Virus record (IMG/VR): IMGVR_UViG_3300036985_004989
Location: 1 to 21,485 of that record
Source of the DNA: a virus
Reading direction: 5' to 3' (one strand)
DNA: 21,485 nucleotides
Positions 17,687 to 21,485 of the stretch are shown piece after piece (position 1 is the first letter of the stretch; every line of letters begins with the position of its first letter). The notes under the pieces were generated by a model. The model was not told the DNA's origin. It searched no databases and saw only the letters and a program-made list of their open reading frames with translations. A program made the translations under genes and the position numbers.

Positions 17687-17951
17687 TATCTTTTAAATTA
17701 GGGAACAATAAAGAATTATGTATCATGTCATCAAGGATAATTCTCTCTTTTAAATTATCTATAACTTTTTTAATTACTTCATGCTTAATTTTACCATTAC
17801 ATAATACTATTATCTCATCTAAACATTGTTTAAGTATATCAACTTTTAGACGATAATGTCTAAGTTCACCTACACTAGTATTAAATAAGTCCTCATAATG
17901 AACTCTCATTTCTTTATTAAATTTAAGAGAAGCTTTTATATTTTTAGTCAT
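17673..17951 (-). CDS. 92-aa helical protein, unknown
   Basis: 92 aa: MTKNIKASLKFNKEMRVHYE, then VDILKQCLDEIIVLCNGKIK and VIKKVIDNLKERIILDDMIH. All-helical, basic, without recognised domain. Two GGN glycines, no TGA. It begins after TTATTAATTTATAAATATATG, a clean example of the AT-rich non-Shine-Dalgarno leader. Last gene of the early leftward block. Confidence 0.62.
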   Translation of the reverse strand: MTKNIKASLKFNKEMRVHYEDLFNTSVGELRHYRLKVDILKQCLDEIIVLCNGKIKHEVIKKVIDNLKERIILDDMIHNSLLFPNLKDIDNK

Positions 17952-17980
17952 ATATTTATAAATTAATAATTAAATTCTTA

Positions 17981-18820
17981 TTAAACCCTTATTGTTGAAT
18001 ATTTTATATCCTCATAATAATCTTTATTTTCTCTATACCTTTCATGTTTAAAACATAATTCCCTACATCCTATATAACTATTACCAAACCCTTTTGATTT
18101 CTCCCAATCACCAGCTTTCTTATAAGTACTTGTTTGAAAATGAAGTTGTGTTTTATGTTTAATATTACCAAAATTATCTATATAAATAATTTCATTAGTC
18201 ATTTCCCAATCACTATGTAAGTGTCCCGAACATATAATATCAGCGTCAATCATTGATGATCTACGACTAGCCCCAATTACTCCTTTAGTTACTGGACTAT
18301 TACCTCCACTACCATGAGTATAATATAAAGTTTTAATATAATTTATATTACCTCTACCAACAATTTCAAACTTAAATTTAATAAACCCTGTATAGTCTCC
18401 GATTAATACTTCTCTCCCCTCTAATTTCATTCCTAAAGCAAAGTTATTTAATAAAGATAATTCATGCCTTTGGCTTACACTTATTTCATGATTACCAGTA
18501 CTAACAAATTTTATATCATAATTTTTAAAGAATCTTACAGCGTCAGCAACAATTGAATCAAAGTAATTACCATTACAATATTCCTTTCGTATATCTTTTT
18601 TACCTGTACGAGGATCAAACTTAGCACCCATAGCATCAAATAAATCTCCTATTATAATAATAGGTACTTTTTTTTCTTTTGCATTATCTAAATCATATTT
18701 TAGTTTACGCCTATCACAATCAATAGAATCAAAATGTATATCAGACATAACTAATATACTGCTTCCCCCCTTATAAGGAGAAATAATATCCATGTAATAA
18801 CAATCATTTTTTTTGTACAT
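17981..18820 (-). CDS. Calcineurin-like metallophosphoesterase
   Basis: 279 aa with the full set of dimetal motifs: SDIHFD near residue 26 (DxH), GDLFDAMG near 58 (GDxxD), STGNHE near 107 (GNHE), THGSGG near 169 and SGHLH near 197 (GHxH). Such phage enzymes may act as nucleases (Mre11/SbcD-like), nucleotidases or RNA-modifying phosphatases; the substrate is not evident. A cysteine-containing C-terminus (YIGCRELCFKHERYR) is extra. All 24 glycines are GGN; not one TGA. In the early block, so likely a DNA metabolism or host takeover role. Confidence 0.85.
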   Translation of the reverse strand: MYKKNDCYYMDIISPYKGGSSILVMSDIHFDSIDCDRRKLKYDLDNAKEKKVPIIIIGDLFDAMGAKFDPRTGKKDIRKEYCNGNYFDSIVADAVRFFKNYDIKFVSTGNHEISVSQRHELSLLNNFALGMKLEGREVLIGDYTGFIKFKFEIVGRGNINYIKTLYYTHGSGGNSPVTKGVIGASRRSSMIDADIICSGHLHSDWEMTNEIIYIDNFGNIKHKTQLHFQTSTYKKAGDWEKSKGFGNSYIGCRELCFKHERYRENKDYYEDIKYSTIRV

Positions 18821-18845
18821 ATAAATAAATTAAAAATAAAATAAA

Positions 18846-19037
18846 TTAATTACCACCATACCTTTTCTCTTCTTCATCACCGATCAATTCTTTATTTGTC
18901 CATCTTCCAAACCTCTTTTTACAATCAAGACAATTCCACTCACTAATACCATCATAATTATTAGGACTATCCCAAGCATACTCAACGCCAATTAAATTTT
19001 CACTGCCACAGCTAACACATTTTTCAATATATTCCAT
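18846..19037 (-). CDS. 63-aa zinc-ribbon protein
   Basis: 63 aa with CVSC near residue 7 and CLDC near residue 36, a four-cysteine zinc ribbon; the motif SEWNCLDCKKRFGRW resembles small nucleic-acid-binding or regulatory ribbons found in phages. Seven glycines, all GGN. It is 1 bp from the 85-aa gene upstream and 25 bp from the phosphoesterase gene. Function unknown; possible transcription or DNA-binding factor. Confidence 0.68.
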   Translation of the reverse strand: MEYIEKCVSCGSENLIGVEYAWDSPNNYDGISEWNCLDCKKRFGRWTNKELIGDEEEKRYGGN

Positions 19038-19038
19038 A

Positions 19039-19296
19039 TTAATTATTTTGTTCTTTTATTATAATATCAAGTATAACCGGATCATGTTTAGAATTATAAA
19101 CATCTAATCTTTCCATTATAGTATAAAACAAATTTTTTAATGCAATACATTGTGCCTCACAATATTCTAAATTATCATCAATTTCAAATACTTCTTGCAC
19201 TCTTGTATACCCTTCTTCTTCATCATTATAAACACAATTATTAGAAGAAAGAATAAAACCGTTACTTACCTTTTTAATTTCTAAAGTGTTTTCCAT
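19039..19296 (-). CDS. 85-aa acidic protein, unknown
   Basis: 85 aa from the ATG at 19296, chosen for its TTAATTTATATATG leader; a longer frame upstream runs into the previous gene. MENTLEIKKVSNGFILSSNN, then EIDDNLEYCEAQCIALKNLF. An N-terminal beta-hairpin and a C-terminal helix are likely. Two GGN glycines. No family recognised. Confidence 0.6.
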   Translation of the reverse strand: MENTLEIKKVSNGFILSSNNCVYNDEEEGYTRVQEVFEIDDNLEYCEAQCIALKNLFYTIMERLDVYNSKHDPVILDIIIKEQNN

Positions 19297-19303
19297 ATAT
19301 AAA

Positions 19304-19585
19304 TTAATTAAAATATTTATTGATAATAAAAATAGCTCCATCAGGATTCTTTCCATGGAGTAAGTATTCATAAGTCCATGCTCTAATCCTCTCAAAAGAC
19401 TCCTTTATTGATTTATCACCATCTACTTCTTTAACTAATTTTAAATACATTTCTTCACTCCATCCTAAAGAGAAACATAAACTAGGTATAGTTAATGGCA
19501 TATAGTTTATACCATCCCATCTACCATTATTTATAAACTTCTTTGAATCGAAGTAATCATTGATTGATTTTTCTAATACATTCAT
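19304..19585 (-). CDS. 93-aa small-terminase-like DNA-binding protein
   Basis: 93 aa from the ATG at 19585. The order MPLTIPSLCFSLGWSEEMYL (helix-turn-helix), then SFERIRAWTYEYLLHG and the end KNPDGAIFIINKYFN follows the pattern of P22 gp3/Terminase_6-like small terminase or related HTH proteins. Since a separate small terminase lies beside the large subunit, this one may be an early regulator or a second DNA-recognition protein. Six GGN glycines, no TGA. First gene behind the early leftward promoter. Confidence 0.62.
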   Translation of the reverse strand: MNVLEKSINDYFDSKKFINNGRWDGINYMPLTIPSLCFSLGWSEEMYLKLVKEVDGDKSIKESFERIRAWTYEYLLHGKNPDGAIFIINKYFN

Positions 19586-19615
19586 ATAAATAAAATAATA
19601 AATAACTTGATATAA

Positions 19616-19644
19616 AGTATACACTTTTTTCTATTAAAAGTCAA
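19616..19644 (-). promoter_or_regulatory. Early leftward promoter
   Basis: Minus strand TTGACT (19644-19639), exactly 17 bp, TATACT (19621-19616). It drives the small-terminase-like gene and the early block. The -10 lies within GTGTATACTT, sharing GTATAC with the operator at 17650-17666. Confidence 0.72.
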
Positions 19645-19653
19645 TAAACAAAT

Positions 19654-19689
19654 AAAAAAAACAGCCTATATTACTTAATTCATATAGAC
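19654..19689 (-). terminator. Intrinsic terminator of the short leftward transcript
   Basis: On the minus strand GTCTATAT (19689-19682), 10-nt loop, ATATAGGC (19671-19664), then TG and eight T (19661-19654). The 8-bp stem (one G-T pair) and long U-run make a good intrinsic terminator. It ends the unit begun at the promoter 19835-19862 and lies just upstream of the early leftward promoter. Confidence 0.7.
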
Positions 19690-19830
19690 CATTTTAATAA
19701 ATCCACTAGATTCTTTTTTAAACCCATTGTAATTAGTCGACATCATACAACTAGGAGGAAAAATCTTAAACCTTTTCGTGGGAGCTTTTTTCGATAGGGG
19801 GTATCTAAACCACTTAAAAGCATAAACCAT
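19675..19830 (-). CDS. 51-aa basic ORF, possibly leaderless; or a non-coding RNA
   Basis: ATG at 19830 to TAA at 19675: MVYAFKWFRYPLSKKAPTKR, then FKIFPPSCMMSTNYNGF. Very basic, aromatic-rich. The predicted transcription start falls within a base or two of the ATG, so translation would be leaderless; the stop lies in the loop of the terminator hairpin. No TGA, glycines GGG and GGA. Its codons (CCC, ACG, AGG, TCG) are unlike its neighbours, so the transcript may instead be a small RNA of about 170 nt. Coding status is open. Confidence 0.4.
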   Translation of the reverse strand: MVYAFKWFRYPLSKKAPTKRFKIFPPSCMMSTNYNGFKKESSGFIKMVYMN

Positions 19831-19834
19831 ATAT

Positions 19835-19862
19835 AGTATATAGATATATTTTAAATTGTCAA
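19835..19862 (-). promoter_or_regulatory. Inner leftward promoter of the short transcript
   Basis: Minus strand TTGACA (19862-19857), 16-bp spacer, TATACT (19840-19835). Its -35 is 22 bp from the -35 of the rightward promoter, back to back, so a single regulator could control both. Confidence 0.62.
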
Positions 19863-19884
19863 TATATTATTATTAATTTTTCAT

Positions 19885-19913
19885 TTGACTTTATTTCTTA
19901 TATAGAGTATAAT
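19885..19913 (+). promoter_or_regulatory. Rightward promoter, near-perfect sigma70 consensus
   Basis: TTGACT (19885-19890), 17-bp spacer, TATAAT (19908-19913), only one base off full consensus. The predicted start near 19918-19920 is exactly the first strand of the 13-bp helix of the structured RNA. It should be very strong in any sigma70 host. Confidence 0.8.
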
Positions 19914-19938
19914 GGTTTTGCGCATATAAGTAATTCAA

Positions 19939-19975
19939 ATTAGATTCTAATATTCTAAAAGCTATTAGATTCTAA
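19939..19975 (+). repeat. Two direct copies of ATTAGATTCTAA
   Basis: Exact 12-bp copies at 19939-19950 and 19964-19975, 25 bp apart; the core TTAGATTCTAA is itself a near-palindrome. They lie in the first loop of the structured RNA, so they may be RNA hairpins or DNA operators just downstream of the rightward promoter. Confidence 0.6.
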
Positions 19976-19993
19976 AAGAGTTAAAACTCAAAT

Positions 19994-20047
19994 AAACCGA
20001 CACTATCTTATATGCGCAACAATTAAGAGCTATAGTGTCGGTTTTTT
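19994..20047 (+). terminator. Terminator (or attenuator) 22 bp before the rightward genes
   Basis: A 13-bp perfect stem AAACCGACACTAT/ATAGTGTCGGTTT with a 25-nt loop, followed by TTTTTT. The loop contains the 3' strand of helix A, so pairing of A with A' competes with or accompanies terminator folding. This is the layout expected of regulated termination. Confidence 0.75.
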
Positions 20048-20069
20048 ATTATCAATTAATTTAAATTAT

Positions 20070-20393
20070 ATGAGGGCACATTCTAATAGAAAAATTTTAC
20101 TATTATTTGTTGAACAAAATGGTAAATGTTATTATTGTAAAGATGATTTAATACATGATTGTATTAATAATAAAAGTCCTCAAATAGATCATATAATACC
20201 AAAAAAAGAATCTATTAATAATTGTATTAATAATTTATGTTTAACTTGTAGTTATTGTAATACAGCCAAAGGTAAAAAAAGTGAATCAGATTTTCTAAAA
20301 TATATAGAGCCTTATTTATTAAATAAATGTGAAAAAAGAAATTTAAGAAAATATAATTTAATGCTAAATTTAAATAACAATTTTATTAATTAA
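20070..20393 (+). CDS. Small HNH endonuclease
   Basis: 107 aa. KCYYCKDDL near residue 18 and LTCSYCNTAKGKKSESDF near 58 are the zinc cysteines of a treble-clef HNH domain, with the catalytic QIDHIIPKKE between them (near 38-47). Such proteins are DNA nickases or endonucleases. It is the first gene downstream of the structured RNA and 11 bp before the initiator gene. Two glycines, both GGN. Confidence 0.8.
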   Translation: MRAHSNRKILLLFVEQNGKCYYCKDDLIHDCINNKSPQIDHIIPKKESINNCINNLCLTCSYCNTAKGKKSESDFLKYIEPYLLNKCEKRNLRKYNLMLNLNNNFIN

Positions 20394-20404
20394 TTTAAAA
20401 ATAT

Positions 20405-21331
20405 ATGTCTATTTTACACAAAGTTAACAAAGAGCGTTGGACAACCATAGACGCTTCTATTATAAATGATGAAAGGTTGTCAATTAAATCATTCGGATTA
20501 TTAGTCAAGATTTTATCTTTACCAGATAATTGGCATTTCAATGAATCTGGACTACAAACAGTATTCAATATTGGTAAAGATCAATTATCTTCATCACTAC
20601 ACGAATTGGAAGAAACAGGATATTTATTAAGAAAGAAAGTAAGAAATGAAAAAGGTCAATTTGGATTAATAGATTGGTTTATTTCAGAAGAAAGAGATTC
20701 TTTACTTTGGAAAAATATTAAAGATGATGATTATCCGGTACAGGAAATACCGGTACAGGATTATCCACTACCGGAAAACCCGATACCGGTTAACCCGCAA
20801 CTATATAATACTAATATAATCAATACTAAAGAAACTAATACTAATATATTAAATACTAATATAATAGAAAAAAATACTAAAAAAGAAATTACAAGTTTAT
20901 CAATATTAGAAAATACATCAGAAACACTAAAAAATAAAATAGAAGAATTTATTGAATATAGAAAAGAAATAAAATCACCCCTTAAATCTTTCGGCCTTAA
21001 GGCTTTAATATCAAAACTAGATAAACTATCAGGAGGAGATGAAAAAACGAAATTAGACATATTAGACGAGTCTATGGCTAATGGTTGGAAAGGAGTGTTT
21101 GAACAGAAAAACTTTGGTAATGGTAAATCTAATGGAATATCAAATTCACAAAAAATGTTTATATTACAGAAACAAGCAGAATTAATGCAGAAAGTTAATA
21201 AAGAAATAGAAAGATGGACAGTTGCTGGAGCTGATAATGAATATATTGCTAAAATAATAAAAAAAGATTTTGGTTATTTATTTATAGGATTAGGAATTAA
21301 ATTTGATTATGATACATTAAAGCCATTTTAA
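20405..21331 (+). CDS. DnaD-like phage replication initiator
   Basis: 308 aa. The N-terminal winged helix (RLSIKSFGLLVKILSLPDNW, then SSLHELEETGYLLRKKV) is that of phage replisome organiser proteins. Residues about 108-160 are a linker of five-residue repeats (DYPVQ, EIPVQ, DYPLP, then NTNII, NTKET, NTNIL). The C-terminal part (IEEFIEYRKEIKSPLKSFG, then MANGWKGVFEQ) resembles the DnaD-type domain of such initiators that loads helicase. All 18 glycines are GGN. The linker DNA carries candidate origin repeats, as in lambda O. Confidence 0.8.
   Translation: MSILHKVNKERWTTIDASIINDERLSIKSFGLLVKILSLPDNWHFNESGLQTVFNIGKDQLSSSLHELEETGYLLRKKVRNEKGQFGLIDWFISEERDSLLWKNIKDDDYPVQEIPVQDYPLPENPIPVNPQLYNTNIINTKETNTNILNTNIIEKNTKKEITSLSILENTSETLKNKIEEFIEYRKEIKSPLKSFGLKALISKLDKLSGGDEKTKLDILDESMANGWKGVFEQKNFGNGKSNGISNSQKMFILQKQAELMQKVNKEIERWTVAGADNEYIAKIIKKDFGYLFIGLGIKFDYDTLKPF
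20735..20880 (+). repeat. 15-bp-period repeats and DnaA-box-like site in the initiator gene, candidate origin
   Basis: CCGGTACAGGA occurs at 20735-20745 and 20750-20760 (15 bp apart). TTATCCACT (20761-20769) matches the DnaA box TTATCCACA at eight of nine bases. AATACTAA-type units start at 20807, 20822, 20837, 20852 and 20873: spacings 15, 15, 15 and 21. An AT-rich stretch follows. Iterons, a DnaA-like box and AT-rich DNA within an initiator gene are the features of a phage origin; the 15-bp period also encodes the pentapeptide linker, so selection at protein level is an alternative. Confidence 0.5.
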
Positions 21332-21344
21332 AAAAATATAAAAA

Positions 21345-21377
21345 TACTCTTGACTTTATAAAAATTAAGAGTAAAAT
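21345..21377 (+). promoter_or_regulatory. Promoter with overlapping inverted repeat before the last gene
   Basis: TTGACT (21350-21355), 16-bp spacer, TAAAAT (21372-21377). A 7-bp inverted repeat TACTCTT (21345-21351) and AAGAGTA (21367-21373) overlaps the start of the -35 and of the -10, as expected for an operator. It also could be a weak hairpin at the end of the initiator transcript. Confidence 0.5.
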
Positions 21378-21407
21378 GTTATTACTTATTTATTACTTAT
21401 TTATTTT

Positions 21408-21485
21408 ATGGAAGAAAAAATTATTGAAACAACAAATTATATAAAGAAACGAAAAATTGAACTATTTAATGACCATTTTCAAAAT
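21408..21485 (+). CDS. 5' end of a rightward gene, possibly a DNA methyltransferase
   Basis: The first 26 codons, MEEKIIETTNYIKKRKIELF, then NDHFQN, run off the window. The phrase IELFNDHFQN resembles the N-terminus of phage adenine methyltransferases, in which it is followed by the IPKA/ADIPYN catalytic region; that part is outside the window, so this is a guess. It has its own promoter at 21350-21377. Confidence 0.5.
   Translation, partial: MEEKIIETTNYIKKRKIELFNDHFQN

Larger units (their letters stand above)
19918..20047 (+). ncRNA. Structured RNA of about 128 nt: interleaved 13-bp helices ending in a terminator
   Basis: Helix A: TTGCGCATATAAG (19918-19930) pairs perfectly with CTTATATGCGCAA (20007-20019). 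Helix B: AAACCGACACTAT (19994-20006) pairs perfectly with ATAGTGTCGGTTT (20032-20044), followed by a U-run (20042-20047). The order A-B-A'-B' is that of an H-type pseudoknot. B and A' touch with no base between, so the helices could stack; the last loop is 12 nt. Alternatively A-A' and B-B' are mutually exclusive, making an attenuator for the HNH/initiator operon. The first loop (63 nt) carries two TTAGATTCTAA palindromes and a GAGTT/AACTC hairpin. No family is recognised. Confidence 0.72.
19586..20069. other. Divergent control region with no conventional gene
   Basis: A 484-bp interval between leftward and rightward early genes. It holds three near-consensus promoters (two leftward, one rightward), two intrinsic terminators, a 51-codon frame or leftward small RNA, and a rightward structured RNA. 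The motif TAGATTCT occurs three times (about 19704, 19941 and 19966) and may be an operator half-site. Confidence 0.75.

Noticed and set aside
19753-19758. AGGAGG on the plus strand as a Shine-Dalgarno sequence
   Set aside because: No start codon or open frame follows at a suitable distance, and other genes here do not use this signal.
19805-19820. TTAGATACCC in the short leftward transcript, resembling a conserved 16S rRNA segment
   Set aside because: The ten-base match is isolated; flanking sequence does not resemble rRNA, so chance is the simplest explanation.
20735-20880. CRISPR-like array
   Set aside because: The repeat units are short, imperfect, contiguous and in coding frame, with no unique spacers of constant length.
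20761-21060. Minus-strand frame inside the initiator gene
   Set aside because: Antisense to a gene with clear domain motifs; its S/F/V/L-rich composition is typical of such a shadow.

Overview
The window is part of a tailed double-stranded DNA phage, or a prophage, of low GC content. Under the standard code most of its genes look shattered. They become intact when UGA is read as glycine (translation table 25, known from the candidate phyla Absconditabacteria/SR1 and Gracilibacteria). The glycine assignment rests on invariant positions. In-frame TGA supplies the G of the collagen-like G-X-Y repeats, the conserved Gly of the M15 peptidase SxHxxGxAxD motif, the Gly of the terminase DATGPG motif, and many Gly of typical tail-fibre sequence. 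Every complete gene ends in TAA except one in TAG; none ends in TGA. The phage carries its own tRNA with anticodon UCA and glycine-type features (16824-16897, minus strand). The likely host is a code-25 CPR bacterium; a standard-code host that is recoded during infection is an alternative.

Layout. From about 19.6 kb leftwards all genes are on the minus strand. An early block (19585-17673) holds a small terminase-like DNA-binding protein, a zinc ribbon, a calcineurin-like phosphoesterase and small unknowns. A promoter with a palindromic operator (17650-17686) opens the next block: small unknowns, tRNA-Gly(UCA), a NinG-like HNH protein, small and large terminase, and portal. Then come a collagen-like protein, a small protein, a promoter, the probable scaffold, two capsid accessory proteins and a Mu gpT-like major capsid protein. 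A self-contained HNH endonuclease cassette (promoter, operator, terminator) sits next. The left part holds a 158-aa protein, a 1150-aa tail fibre, a 163-aa protein, a FISUMP-domain protein, a lysis group (40-aa membrane peptide, M15 endolysin, TM/coiled-coil protein) and the start of a second fibre that runs off the left edge. No tape-measure or tail-tube gene is visible, so a short-tailed virion is possible but not shown.

The 19586-20069 interval is a divergent control region with three near-consensus sigma70-type promoters. The rightward promoter begins a transcript of about 128 nt with two perfect 13-bp helices in interleaved (pseudoknot) order, the second being a terminator. The inner leftward promoter drives a short unit ending in a terminator and holding only a 51-codon frame. 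Rightward genes are an HNH endonuclease, a DnaD-like replication initiator with candidate origin repeats inside it, and the first codons of another gene.

The most striking pattern is how UGA-glycine is distributed. In the seven genes right of 17.64 kb none of about 61 glycines is TGA. In the lysis, fibre, collagen-like and packaging genes TGA supplies about 35-90 percent of glycines. The tRNA lies in the first regulated operon after the early block, which fits a model in which late and lysis genes can be translated fully only once the recoding tRNA is made.
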